Origin: Hoylesella buccalis ATCC 35310
GTDB taxonomy: Bacteria > Bacteroidota > Bacteroidia > Bacteroidales > Bacteroidaceae
DNA length: 64,000 nucleotides
NCBI RefSeq assembly: GCF_025151385.1
Contig: NZ_CP102287.1
Coordinates: 1,426,001-1,490,000, forward strand
Reading direction: 5' to 3'
Below, piece after piece: positions 34,946 through 43,742 of the stretch. Each line of letters begins with the position of its first letter. Within the stretch, counting starts at the first letter, position 1. Below the pieces are notes generated by a model that did not search any database, was not told the origin of the DNA, and worked only from the letters and a program-made list of their open reading frames with translations. Made by a program: the position numbers and the translations under genes.

Positions 34946-35641
34946 CTACCCCTGTTGAAGCACTTTGTCTACTTGATGCAACAACCATTGTTGTTGTTCA
35001 TCAATCGTCAGGTTACTGTTGTCCAGTTCGATGGCATCATCAGCCTTGCGAAGAGGCGACACCTCACGATGAGAGTCGATGTAATCGCGCTCTTGCACGT
35101 TCTTCAATATGTCGTCATAACGAGCAGACATGCCCTTTTGCTGCAACTCATCATAGCGACGTTGCGCACGAACTTCGGCAGAAGCCGTTACAAATATTTT
35201 GAGTTCGGCATGCGGAAACACCACCGTTCCGATGTCACGACCATCCATCACGATGCCCTTGTCCACACCCATGCGCTGTTGTTGAGCCACCAAGGCAGTG
35301 CGGACAAAGGGGAGAGCCGCAATCTTACTAACCTTTTCGCTCACCTGCATCGTCCTGATTTCTTGTTCCACTAGCTCGTCATTCAGGTAAGTGTCGGGCT
35401 TGCCCGTCTGTGCATTGAATTGGAAAGAAATGCGGATGTCAGGCATGGCCCGTTGCAAGGATGCCGCATCCGCCTCACCATCGGCTTCAAACAACTGATG
35501 GCGCAGCGCATAGAGCGTCACGGCGCGGTACATAGCACCCGTGTCTACATAGACATATCCTAACTGGCGAGCCAAATTTTTGGCCATGGTACTTTTGCCA
35601 CATGATGAATAGCCGTCAATGGCAATCACGATTTTCTTCAT
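34946..35641 (-). CDS. cmk: (d)CMP kinase
   Basis: 231 residues; phosphorylates CMP and dCMP with ATP. P-loop [15 protein letters not shown] (about 10-24), [29 protein letters not shown] and the lid with [13 protein letters not shown]. Complete. It follows the RluA-type gene by seven bases. In other Bacteroidetes cmk often lies near porQ, which agrees with this location. Confidence 0.95.
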   Translation of the reverse strand: MKKIVIAIDGYSSCGKSTMAKNLARQLGYVYVDTGAMYRAVTLYALRHQLFEADGEADAASLQRAMPDIRISFQFNAQTGKPDTYLNDELVEQEIRTMQVSEKVSKIAALPFVRTALVAQQQRMGVDKGIVMDGRDIGTVVFPHAELKIFVTASAEVRAQRRYDELQQKGMSARYDDILKNVQERDYIDSHREVSPLRKADDAIELDNSNLTIDEQQQWLLHQVDKVLQQG

Positions 35642-35648
35642 ATCTTAT

Positions 35649-36332
35649 TTAGGGTATAACGGCCGATGCCAATGCCTCCCACAATTTATCATTGGGCGGC
35701 AACGGAGCCTCAACAACAATATTTTCTTTTGAAACGGGGTGAACAAACATTATTCGGCGTGCCAACAGACTGATGCTGCCATCGGGATTGCTGCGAGGTG
35801 CGCCATATTTTAGGTCGCCCTTGATAACACATCCCATATTAGCAAGTTGACAACGAATCTGGTGATGTCGCCCTGTCAGCAAGTTCACCTCTATAAGATG
35901 ATAACGATCCGAATGGGCGATGACACGATATTTGAGTACTGCTTTCTTCGCATTTGGCACCTCTTGCGGATGCGCATAACTCTTGTTCTGCCGTTCGTTG
36001 CGCACCAACCAATCGGTCAGCACACCTTCTTCTGCTGGTGGCGCATTCTTGGTGATGGCCCAATACGTTTTATGTACCTGTCCTTCCTTGAACATCTTGT
36101 TGAGTCGTGTCAACGCCTTGGATGTTTTGGCGAAGACAACAAGTCCCCAAACAGGACGGTCAAGACGATGAACCACGCCCAAGAAAACATTTCCCGGCTT
36201 GTGGTATTTCTCCTTGATGTACTGTTTAACTGTTTCCGAAAGCGGTTCATCTCCGGTTTTATCACCTTGAACAATTTCACCGCTCCGCTTGGAAACAATA
36301 ATGATGTGATTGTCTTCGTAAAGAGGGAGCAT
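35649..36332 (-). CDS. RluA family pseudouridine synthase
   Basis: 227 residues without an S4 domain. The catalytic region is VVHRLDRPVWGLVVFAKTSK with Asp in HRLDRP; INLL-like VNLLTGRHHQIRCQLANMG and GCVIKGDLKYGAP follow. It modifies uridine in rRNA or tRNA; the target cannot be predicted. Short form of the family, resembling RluA/TruC-type proteins. First gene of the pair with cmk. The 88-bp tandem repeat lies directly upstream. Confidence 0.9.
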   Translation of the reverse strand: MLPLYEDNHIIIVSKRSGEIVQGDKTGDEPLSETVKQYIKEKYHKPGNVFLGVVHRLDRPVWGLVVFAKTSKALTRLNKMFKEGQVHKTYWAITKNAPPAEEGVLTDWLVRNERQNKSYAHPQEVPNAKKAVLKYRVIAHSDRYHLIEVNLLTGRHHQIRCQLANMGCVIKGDLKYGAPRSNPDGSISLLARRIMFVHPVSKENIVVEAPLPPNDKLWEALASAVIP

Positions 36333-36344
36333 GGAAGGATTGGT

Positions 36345-36810
36345 TATTTAGTTGACAAGTTGACAAGTTAACAAGTTGACAAGCTGTTAGACCTTTTATT
36401 GATTTGGCCAATAACGAAACTATGTACTCGTCTGCTTATCATTTTAGTTAACGAGTTAACAAGTTGACAAGCTGTTAGACCTTTTATTGATTTGGCCAAT
36501 AACGAAACTATGTACTCGTCTGCTTATCATTTTAGTTAACGAGTTAACAAGTTGACAAGCTGTTAGACCTTTTATTGACTTGCCCAATAACGAAACTATG
36601 TACTCGTCTGCTTATCATTTTAGTTAACGAGTTAACAAGTTGACAAGCTGTTAGACCTTTTATTGATTTGGCCAATAACGAAACTATTTATTCGTGAGCT
36701 TGTCATTTTGTTGACGAGTTAACAAGCTGTTAGACCTTTTGTTAACGCGCCAGATAACGAAACTATTAACTCGTCAACTTGTGAACTCGTCAACTCGTCA
36801 ACTCTCAAAA
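36345..36810. repeat. 88-bp tandem repeat (about 4.5 copies) with flanking short repeats
   Basis: The marker CTGTTAGACCTTTT recurs at 36384, 36472, 36560, 36648 and 36727: three steps of 88 bp, then a shortened copy (79 bp). Copies 1-3 are nearly identical. The left edge is a run of the 8-mer GTTGACAA (36351-36382) and the right edge AACTCGTC repeats, which are the complement of GACGAGTT in the unit, so the edges can pair. It fills the gap between rluA and fabG. Confidence 0.85.
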
Positions 36811-36813
36811 ACT

Positions 36814-37566
36814 CTACATATTCATCCCCCCATCAACCTGGATTACCTGGCCGCTGATGTAGCTTGAGAGGTCGGAAGCCAAGAACAATGCACAGCTGGC
36901 AATATCCTCAACCGTGCCACCACGGCGCAAAGGAATCTTATCAATCCACTCCTGACGAATCTTCTCAGGCAATGTCTGGGTCATAGCCGTATCGATAAAT
37001 CCCGGTGCAATGGCGTTAGCACGGATGCCTTTGGGACCCATTTCCTGCCCAACCGACTTAGCCAACGCAATCATACCCGCCTTTGATGCGGCGTAATTAG
37101 CCTGACCGGCATTGCCATGAACACCCACCACGGAAGCCATGTTGATGATAGAACCTTGGCGTTGACGCATCATGACAGGCACACAAGCATGGATGAAATT
37201 GAACGCGCTTTTCAAGTTGACGTTAATCACGGCGTCCCATTGAGCCTCGGTCATGCGCAACATCAAGCCATCTTTGGTGATACCAGCATTGTTGACCAAG
37301 ATGTCAATAGATCCGAATTCTTCTTTAATTTGACTAACCAATGCGGCTGTACTTTCAAAATCGGCAGCATTGCCCGCATAACCTTTCGCTTGTACGCCCA
37401 ATGCGGCAAGCTCACGCTCGGTTTCTTTACCGCCATGTTCTTCGTCAATCACTAAATCTGTGAATGCGATGTTGGCACCTTCCTGAGCGAATCGCATGGC
37501 GATGGCCTTTCCTATTCCGCGTGCAGCACCTGTGATGAGGGCTGTTTTTCCTGTTAATATTCCCAT
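36814..37566 (-). CDS. fabG: 3-oxoacyl-ACP reductase
   Basis: 250 residues, short-chain dehydrogenase. NADPH loop TGAARGIGKAIAMRFAQEG (about 12-30), NNAGITKDG, catalytic Ser of INMASVVGVHGNAG, YAASKAG with Tyr-x-x-x-Lys, and C-terminal ISGQVIQVDGGMNM. This matches FabG of fatty-acid synthesis. It follows the TetR gene by 48 bp and probably shares its transcript. Confidence 0.94.
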   Translation of the reverse strand: MGILTGKTALITGAARGIGKAIAMRFAQEGANIAFTDLVIDEEHGGKETERELAALGVQAKGYAGNAADFESTAALVSQIKEEFGSIDILVNNAGITKDGLMLRMTEAQWDAVINVNLKSAFNFIHACVPVMMRQRQGSIINMASVVGVHGNAGQANYAASKAGMIALAKSVGQEMGPKGIRANAIAPGFIDTAMTQTLPEKIRQEWIDKIPLRRGGTVEDIASCALFLASDLSSYISGQVIQVDGGMNM

Positions 37567-37614
37567 AATTGAATGTGTTAATATTGAAGTTAATATTTGA
37601 TTGTGAATTTCTTG

Positions 37615-38214
37615 CTACTCTTTTTTAGGACTCAACTTGCCCAAAGCACCGTAAACCACCTTGGCAACCAGTGGCTTGCTACTCTCTTCTGTCAGTCCAT
37701 GTCCCAAGCGTCCGTAGATGAATGGCACCTCAAGTCCTTTGATGCAATAATGCGTGATGTCGGCCACCAATTGAACGTTCTCGATGTCGAACTCTCCATC
37801 CTCCTTCCCTTCCGAATATACGCGACGGAAGAGTTCAATCTCATCTTCATCAAAATTCTTCCTCATCTTCTCCACCATCCAGATGTTACGGAAGAACTCT
37901 GCGCGCAAGTTGCCATTGCGCACCACCGTTTCGCGTATCATACTGAGATGGGTATAAATGAGTTCGATGATCTTATCTTGTGGCGCAATCTTCTTGTTGG
38001 CCACCTCATCCAACTTGTCACTGAGGCGTTCGAGTTCAGACTCGATGACTGCATAGAACACAGCCTCCTTGGAACTAAAATAGGTGTACAGCGTGCGTCT
38101 CCCCTTACCAGAGGCCAACGCAATGTCATTCATGGTGGTATTGGCCACGCCATTCTTGGCAAACAATTGCCTCGCCACGTCCACCAATAACCGTCTTGTT
38201 TTTGATATTGACAT
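37615..38214 (-). CDS. TetR/AcrR family transcriptional regulator
   Basis: 199 residues. N-terminal helix-turn-helix (ARQLFAKNGVANTTMNDIAL ASGKGRRTLYTYFSSKEA) followed by a helical ligand domain. It lies upstream of fabG, 48 bp apart on the same strand, and probably regulates lipid metabolism, though its ligand is unknown. Promoter at 38264. Confidence 0.88.
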   Translation of the reverse strand: MSISKTRRLLVDVARQLFAKNGVANTTMNDIALASGKGRRTLYTYFSSKEAVFYAVIESELERLSDKLDEVANKKIAPQDKIIELIYTHLSMIRETVVRNGNLRAEFFRNIWMVEKMRKNFDEDEIELFRRVYSEGKEDGEFDIENVQLVADITHYCIKGLEVPFIYGRLGHGLTEESSKPLVAKVVYGALGKLSPKKE

Positions 38215-38263
38215 CTATTTTCCTCCTTTCTTCAGGTTGATTGCACAAACCTTCTATGATGTG

Positions 38264-38271
38264 CAAATGTA
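38264..38271 (-). promoter_or_regulatory. Promoter for tetR/fabG
   Basis: Reverse-strand TACATTTG, 49 bp upstream of the ATG at 38214. Confidence 0.55.
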
Positions 38272-38412
38272 TGTTTTTTATTTTATGCGTGCAAGCATAC
38301 AAGACAGAAAAAAGGTTTTTTAAGACACTCTTTACAGGATGGGCGTCCATTATTTAGTGATTTAGTTTGAGTAAACCATCCAACTGGCACACAAGCGCAT
38401 CCACCCCGAAAA

Positions 38413-38500
38413 CCAATGTCAATGACATTGGCATCCAAACTCATTGACTTTGACGTCCAATTGCATTGACTTTGGCGTCCAAAGTCAATGCTATTGAAAA
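38413..38500. repeat. 22-bp x 4 dyad array, locus E
   Basis: Units start at 38413, 38435, 38457 and 38479. Unit 1 is a perfect 19-bp palindrome, CCAATGTCAATGACATTGG. Units 3 and 4 are complementary over 12 bp (CATTGACTTTGG / CCAAAGTCAATG). The last unit ends ATTGAAAA. It sits in the 525-bp gap 38215-38739 between tetR and the initiator tRNA; the rest is AT-rich, with only the two promoters recognised. Confidence 0.87.
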
Positions 38501-38707
38501 CACGAAAACATACCGCATTTTCAAAGGTCTTTGAGGTATGTTTTGCGAGAAATGAAAGACTGAGGCAAGATGGTTTATACTACCGTTGAATAGATACGCA
38601 GGATGACATCCGTATTATCCAACTGATTTCTAATCATTTAGAAGGATTATCTACCATATTTCAACAAAATTAAGAAAGAAATATTTGTTTATCTCGCAAA
38701 AAAGCCG

Positions 38708-38715
38708 TACCTTTG
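38708..38715 (+). promoter_or_regulatory. Promoter for initiator tRNA
   Basis: TACCTTTG, 24 bp before the tRNA. Confidence 0.65.
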
Positions 38716-38739
38716 CAATCGCAAACAAGAAAACAACAT

Positions 38740-38812
38740 CGCGGAGTGGAGCAGTTGGTAGCTCGCCAGGCTCATAACCTGGAGGTCACATGTTCGAGTC
38801 ATGTCTCCGCAA
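38740..38812 (+). tRNA. tRNA-fMet (CAT), initiator
   Basis: C1-A72 mismatch at the acceptor end (CGCGGAG...CTCCGCA), anticodon CAT in GGCTCATAACC, with G-rich anticodon stem and T-arm TGTTCGAGTCATG. These are initiator features. Confidence 0.93.
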
Positions 38813-38817
38813 CTATA

Positions 38818-38858
38818 ACGCTTGGAAGTCCTGTAAATAAGGAGTTTCAAGCGTTTTT
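38818..38858 (+). terminator. Terminator after initiator tRNA
   Basis: ACGCTTG pairs with CAAGCGT (plus AA/TT and CC/GG inside), then TTTTT. Confidence 0.75.
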
Positions 38859-38989
38859 CGTTTGGGTATGACAGGACGCATGCAGCACGTCATCATGAAC
38901 TGCAATTGTGCTGAAACACGATTCGTCTATATCATAATTCGAGGAAAAGGAGGGGTCAGTCGTAAAACCCAGTTGCAACCCTCTCCCCC

Positions 38990-39982
38990 TCATGCACATA
39001 ATTTCATAAGCCTATAAAGGAAGAAAGGAATATCCGTTACTCCCCTGAACTGTGCCCTGAAGGCTTTGACTTTTGCGTTGAAGGATTCAGCATTGGCATT
39101 TGTGGCTCTGTTGACAAAGAAATTGAGTATGGTATCATAATGGTTCTTAAAGGTGTCAATTACCGTATAGAAATTATCCACGCCCAACTTCTCTACCTCG
39201 TTAAACCACTTAGCCAGTTTCAATCTTGCAGCGTCCTTGATGCTTCTGGCATTATAAATATCGGTAAGTTCCATGGCCAGGTCATAGGCTTTTTTGAGTT
39301 CCGGGTAGTTTTCAAAGATTATTTCAGCCCTTAGCCTTTGCGATTCTGTCCACTTTGACTTGTGTTTAGTCAGTATAAACTTCGCCCTGGCAAGCAGTTG
39401 CTTGCGTGTGTCACCGTTGCTGTATCTGAATGGCCTGTAGGTTTCGTTCTTGGCTTTGGCTTCCTTCATCTCCTCATTTTCTCTGTCCCTTGCCATCCAC
39501 CTGTAGGCTATGCGCATGTCGTCCAAAGCGTCATAGTAAAGCTTCTGCACATGAAACCTGTCATTGGTGATGAGTGCCTTGGGGAACACCGTGCGCGCAA
39601 TGATCATCATAGAGGAAGACAAGTCGAGCGTTATCTCCTTGACAGTCTTTCTTTTGGAAAGGTCAATCTTTTCCAGAACACGAATCACATCTTCGGCTTT
39701 TGTTCCCCTGACCACAGCTACCAGCGTACCCCTGCCACCTTTGCCAGCCTTGTTGGTCAGAAACGTATAGACCTCACCGCTGCTCAGACAAGTCTCATCG
39801 ATACTCAGGCTCTCTCCCAGGTTCTCATCAAACAGCAGCCAGTCTCCCGCATGCGACAACTGCTCCCACTGGCGATAATCGCTGAAATGCTCCTTGTATT
39901 GGGTGGAAAGCTGCTTGCCGTCTACGCCATAGTGAGAGCCGATACCTGTAATGCTCTCCGCAGTAGACTCAATTCTATTCTT
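38990..39982 (-). CDS. ISL3-family transposase (ISAon1-like), orfB
   Basis: DDE-type transposase domain. LSIDETCLSSGEVYTFLTNK contains the first Asp; later ITNDRFHVQKLYYDALDDMR (second Asp) and ATNANAESFNAKVKAFRAQF (catalytic Glu). The frame is open from 39982, after an in-frame TAA at 39985, and reads KNRIESTAESITGIGSHYGV. It has no ATG at the front; the first plausible separate start is TTG at 39859. It is offset +1 relative to orfA, so a fusion by frameshift is likely. The stop lies inside the left inverted repeat. Confidence 0.88.
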   Translation of the reverse strand, partial: KNRIESTAESITGIGSHYGVDGKQLSTQYKEHFSDYRQWEQLSHAGDWLLFDENLGESLSIDETCLSSGEVYTFLTNKAGKGGRGTLVAVVRGTKAEDVIRVLEKIDLSKRKTVKEITLDLSSSMMIIARTVFPKALITNDRFHVQKLYYDALDDMRIAYRWMARDRENEEMKEAKAKNETYRPFRYSNGDTRKQLLARAKFILTKHKSKWTESQRLRAEIIFENYPELKKAYDLAMELTDIYNARSIKDAARLKLAKWFNEVEKLGVDNFYTVIDTFKNHYDTILNFFVNRATNANAESFNAKVKAFRAQFRGVTDIPFFLYRLMKLCA

Positions 39983-40319
39983 TTAAAAAAGAAACGAACT
40001 CAGGGGAAAGTTTGCTGCCCTCAGTTGTCAAGTCATCGTAAGAATAACTGAATATCTCACCCGTGGAACTGTCACGCCATTTTCGACGGCGGACATGAAG
40101 GTAAACGGGCTTGCCACGAAGGGGAAAGTCATGGACAACCCGTTCGGCGGTAAAGCCGTAACTGCTTACCGTGCCGGACTTGCGGTCAACCTCTTCCATA
40201 AAGTTACGCTCATCCAACCAGAAGTCTATCTGGGAAATACTCTCTTGGATATCTATCACATCAAAATAATCTGCGAGTATCTCTGGAAAGATACAACGCA
40301 ACAATTGCTCGGTCTTCAT
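39975..40319 (-). CDS. ISAon1-type transposase N-terminal region, orfA
   Basis: 114 residues, MKTEQLLRCIFPEILADYFD at the start and LHVRRRKWRDSSTGEIFSYS in the middle, the small N-terminal protein of ISAon1-type elements, probably DNA-binding. It ends FLKE-stop at 39975, a few bases into orfB. The ATG is five bases after the TATCTTTG box at 40324-40331. Longer frames from 40493 run through the inverted repeat and the promoter and are rejected. Confidence 0.82.
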   Translation of the reverse strand: MKTEQLLRCIFPEILADYFDVIDIQESISQIDFWLDERNFMEEVDRKSGTVSSYGFTAERVVHDFPLRGKPVYLHVRRRKWRDSSTGEIFSYSYDDLTTEGSKLSPEFVSFLKE

Positions 40320-40323
40320 GATG

Positions 40324-40331
40324 CAAAGATA
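40324..40331 (-). promoter_or_regulatory. Promoter of the insertion sequence
   Basis: Reverse-strand TATCTTTG only four bases before the orfA ATG. It would give a leaderless message. Confidence 0.55.
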
Positions 40332-40448
40332 ACAAATACTTATGAAATTATGTGCATGAGAGGGAGAGGGTTGCAACTGGGTTTTACGACTGACCCAAAA
40401 GGAGTAAATTCTTATCCATCCACACCTATTATATCTTAAGTTTTTTCG

Positions 40449-40456
40449 TATCTTTG
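40449..40456 (+). promoter_or_regulatory. Promoter for glnS
   Basis: TATCTTTG, 73 bp before the ATG at 40530. The insertion sequence ends only 52 bp upstream, so the -33 region lies just outside it. Confidence 0.6.
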
Positions 40457-40529
40457 CAGTCATTACAAAGATCATGTAGACGACAAGACGCATGGAAACA
40501 TGGTTCTTGCATCACTAACATTAAATATT

Positions 40530-42245
40530 ATGACAGTAAAAGAGGATCATAGCACGGAAGAGAAGAAGAGTTTGAGTTTTGTGGAGCAACTCGTTGAAGA
40601 CGATCTTGCCAAAGGTAAGAATGGCGGTCGCATTCAAACACGCTTCCCTCCAGAACCCAATGGCTATCTGCATATAGGTCACGCCAAGGCCATTTGCATG
40701 GACTTTGGCATCGCCGAAAAATACAACGGAGTGTGCAATCTTCGGTTCGACGACACCAATCCCAGCAAAGAAAACAACGAATATGTGGAGAACATCCTGC
40801 ATGACATCAGTTGGTTGGGATTCAAATGGGGAAATGTTTATTATGCTTCCGACTATTTTGAGAAGCTTTGGGACTTTGCAGTGTGGATGATTAAGCAAGG
40901 ACTCGCCTACATTGACGAGCAGACCTCTGAAGAGATTGCACAGCAAAAAGGCACGCCCACCACACCTGGTACGGCCTCACCTTACCGCGACCGACCTATC
41001 GAGGAGTCGTTGGAGCTGTTCAACAAGATGAACACTCCTGAGGCTGTGGAAGGCAGCATGGTGCTTCGTGCCAAGTTAGACATGGCCAACCCGAACATGC
41101 ACTTCCGCGATCCTATCATCTATCGCATCATACACATTCCGCATCACAGGACAGGAACCAAATGGAACGCATACCCCATGTACGACTTCGCCCATGGACA
41201 GAGTGACTATTTCGAAGGTGTTACCCACTCTATTTGTACGCTCGAGTTTGTTCCTCACCGCCCATTGTACGACCATCTTGTTGACTTTCTCAAGACGATG
41301 GATGGTTCGGATGACAACATGCAGGACAACCGTCCGCGACAGATTGAGTTCAATCGACTGAATCTCACTTACACCGTGATGAGCAAGCGCAAGCTGCACT
41401 CACTGGTAGAAGAGCGATTGGTATCAGGATGGGACGACCCTCGTATGCCCACCTTGTGCGGTATGCGTCGCCGTGGCTATTCGCCTGAAAGCATTAGGAA
41501 ATTCATCAACTCCATTGGTTACACCAAGTTTGACGCCTTGAACGACGTTGCCTTGCTCGAAGCTGCCGTGCGCGATGACCTCAATAAGAGGGCATGCCGA
41601 GTGAGTGCAGTACTTGATCCGGTGAAACTGGTCATCACCAACTATCCCGAAGGGAAATCAGAAGAGATGGAAGCCATCAACAATCCGGAGAACGAGGCCG
41701 ATGGTACACACAACATCACCTTCAGTAGGAATCTCTGGATAGAGCGTGGTGACTTCATGGAGGACGCTCCGAAGAAGTTCTTCCGCATGACCCCAGGCAA
41801 GGAAGTTCGATTGAAGAACGCTTACATCGTGAAGTGTACGGGATGCACGAAGGACGAGGAAGGCAACATTATAGAGATACAAGCAGAGTATGACCCACTG
41901 AGCAAGAGCGGCTTGGAGGGAGCCAACAGAAAGGTAAAAGGCACCCTACACTGGGTATCTGCCGACCATTGTAGGCAGGCAGAGGTGCGAGAGTACGACC
42001 GATTGTTCTTCGTTGAGAACCCTAGTGCAGACGAAAGGGACTTCCACGAACTGCTCAATCCTAACAGTCTGCGCGTGTTCCCGAACTGTTACGTTGAAGC
42101 ATACGCGGCAGACAAACAGCCGGGAGAGTATCTACAGTTCCAAAGAATCGGCTATTTCATGGCCGATCCGGACAGAACAGACGACCACTTAGTATTCAAT
42201 AAGACAGTAGGACTGAAAGACACCTGGGCAAAGGTTAACAAATAA
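40530..42245 (+). CDS. glnS: Glutaminyl-tRNA synthetase
   Basis: Class I synthetase of about 571 residues. HIGH motif FPPEPNGYLHIGHAKAICMD near residue 40; VMSKRKLHSLVEERLV (KMSKS) near 285; GCTKDEEGNIIEIQAEYDPL in the C-terminal anticodon-binding beta barrels. The ATG at 40530 follows the promoter and begins MTVKEDHSTEEKKSLSFVEQ; an upstream in-frame ATG at 40500 is less likely. Complete. The insertion sequence upstream leaves the promoter in place. Confidence 0.95.
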   Translation: MTVKEDHSTEEKKSLSFVEQLVEDDLAKGKNGGRIQTRFPPEPNGYLHIGHAKAICMDFGIAEKYNGVCNLRFDDTNPSKENNEYVENILHDISWLGFKWGNVYYASDYFEKLWDFAVWMIKQGLAYIDEQTSEEIAQQKGTPTTPGTASPYRDRPIEESLELFNKMNTPEAVEGSMVLRAKLDMANPNMHFRDPIIYRIIHIPHHRTGTKWNAYPMYDFAHGQSDYFEGVTHSICTLEFVPHRPLYDHLVDFLKTMDGSDDNMQDNRPRQIEFNRLNLTYTVMSKRKLHSLVEERLVSGWDDPRMPTLCGMRRRGYSPESIRKFINSIGYTKFDALNDVALLEAAVRDDLNKRACRVSAVLDPVKLVITNYPEGKSEEMEAINNPENEADGTHNITFSRNLWIERGDFMEDAPKKFFRMTPGKEVRLKNAYIVKCTGCTKDEEGNIIEIQAEYDPLSKSGLEGANRKVKGTLHWVSADHCRQAEVREYDRLFFVENPSADERDFHELLNPNSLRVFPNCYVEAYAADKQPGEYLQFQRIGYFMADPDRTDDHLVFNKTVGLKDTWAKVNK

Positions 42246-42248
42246 CCT

Positions 42249-42268
42249 TGCCCTTCTGGGTGTTTTTT
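42249..42268 (+). terminator. Terminator after glnS
   Basis: TGCCC-TTCT-GGGTG with two wobble pairs, then TTTTTT. Confidence 0.55.
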
Positions 42269-42281
42269 CATTCGTTGTACG

Positions 42282-43721
42282 ATGGCAGAAGCATATAACT
42301 TTTTTGATAATAAGGAATTCAAGGATAACCTAAAACGATATGAAGAGGCTCATATCCAGGGACTTTCCATCTATCTGGATGCGGATGATTTTGCCGATAT
42401 CGCAGAGTATTACCGTGGAAAAGGTCGCATAAACGAAGCGCATGCGGTGTTAGACGAGGCGATAAATCTGTTTCCTGGCTCAACAACCCTATGGACTGTC
42501 AAAGCCAGAATAACGCTTTTGGAAGGCGGTGATGTGGAGCGTGCTTACGAATATATCAGTCATGTTGACGACAAGGACGACGTGGAATATACTTATACGT
42601 TAGCCGAAATCATGATTATAGATGGAAAAGCAAAGCAGGCAGATCAACTGTTGCACCGTCGATTTGAGCGGGTTGATGATGAGGAGCGGGAGGAATTCAA
42701 GCAAGACGTTGCCACTATATACGCAGATTACGAAGAGTTTGACCTCGCCAAAGAGTGGTTCGACCGGCTTGAACCCAATGAAGACAACAGTTATAAAGAA
42801 CTGAAAGGACGCATTGCATTGGGAACTGGCAACCTTGAAGACTGCGAGAACATCTTCCAAGAGCTGATTGATGAAGACCCTTACTCAACGAGCTACTGGA
42901 ACAATCTGGCGATGCTGCAATTCTTGAAGAGTAATTTCAACGACTCAATCACCAGCAGCGAGTTCTCCATTGCCATCAACCCCGATGATGCAGAAGCGAT
43001 TCTTACCAAAGCAAACGGACTCTTCAGTTTGGGCAATTACGAAGAGGCGCTGAATTATTTCGACCGATATAGCAAGCTGGTTCCTGATGATTTGTCGGTA
43101 GTGATGCTAAAAGGTGTGACGCTTTTACACCTCAATAAACCAGAAGAAGCACTCACTCACTTCAAGAAAGCAGAGAAGATGGGGCGTCATTCAGATTCCA
43201 ACTTGCCTGAAATCTATCAGGAAATAGCCTTCACTCTATCACAACAAGGGCGCGTAGAAGAAGCTCTCGCCTACTTGGACAAGAAGGAAAAGCTGCCCAA
43301 CGACAACCACTGTGATACCTTGCTGCTCAAAGGACATATCCTCTTGGAGAACGATTATCTAGAGAAGGCACAAGAGGTTTTTCAGGAAGCAATTAGAATT
43401 TCTGACAATTCACCCAGCACTTTTTTACAGATAGCCATATCCGTTTACGACTGTCGATATGTCCACTTGGCATACAACTTATTCTTATCATATTTCAAAG
43501 ACATGGGCGACAGCTGCCAAGACGGCTACGCTTACTTCGCTCGCTGTGCCAATGAACTGGGAAAAAAGAAAGAATTTGCCCACGCCGTAAAGCTGGCTTG
43601 TGAGAGAAATCCGATGGAAGCGAAAATGGTTTTGGCCGACTTGTTTCCCGAAGGAATGAGTACTGAAGAGTATTATCCCTACCTGCTTTCAACAAATACG
43701 GATGAGAGAAAGCAAAAATAA
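42282..43721 (+). CDS. Tetratricopeptide repeat protein
   Basis: 479 residues made almost entirely of TPR helix pairs (ADIAEYYRGKGRINEAHAVL, NNLAMLQFLKSNFNDSITSS, TKANGLFSLGNYEEALNYFD, YQEIAFTLSQQGRVEEALAY). No signal peptide. It would be a cytoplasmic scaffold; the partner is unknown. It starts 36 bp after glnS and ends 21 bp before dedA, so the two genes probably form an operon. Confidence 0.85.
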   Translation: MAEAYNFFDNKEFKDNLKRYEEAHIQGLSIYLDADDFADIAEYYRGKGRINEAHAVLDEAINLFPGSTTLWTVKARITLLEGGDVERAYEYISHVDDKDDVEYTYTLAEIMIIDGKAKQADQLLHRRFERVDDEEREEFKQDVATIYADYEEFDLAKEWFDRLEPNEDNSYKELKGRIALGTGNLEDCENIFQELIDEDPYSTSYWNNLAMLQFLKSNFNDSITSSEFSIAINPDDAEAILTKANGLFSLGNYEEALNYFDRYSKLVPDDLSVVMLKGVTLLHLNKPEEALTHFKKAEKMGRHSDSNLPEIYQEIAFTLSQQGRVEEALAYLDKKEKLPNDNHCDTLLLKGHILLENDYLEKAQEVFQEAIRISDNSPSTFLQIAISVYDCRYVHLAYNLFLSYFKDMGDSCQDGYAYFARCANELGKKKEFAHAVKLACERNPMEAKMVLADLFPEGMSTEEYYPYLLSTNTDERKQK

Positions 43722-43742
43722 CCAGCCAAAATAGACAAAACA

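Larger units (their letters stand above)
38953..40396 (-). mobile_element. Complete ISL3/ISAon1-like insertion sequence
   Basis: 1444 bp bounded by inverted repeats of about 58 bp with one mismatch, beginning GGGTCAGTCGTAAAACCCAG. The 8-bp direct repeat AAAAGGAG flanks it on both sides (38945-38952 and 40397-40404), as expected for ISL3-type insertion. It carries two reverse-strand frames, orfA and orfB. Perfect ends and target duplication point to recent arrival. It sits between the initiator tRNA and glnS. Confidence 0.93.

Noticed and set aside
36345..36810. The 88-bp tandem unit as a relative of the 88-bp arrays (4 x 22)
   Set aside because: Same length, but no 22-bp sub-period or CAANN(T/G)CA half-sites were found in it; probably coincidence.
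38953..40396. A compound transposon
   Set aside because: Only one IS copy with no cargo; the target repeat flanks it directly.
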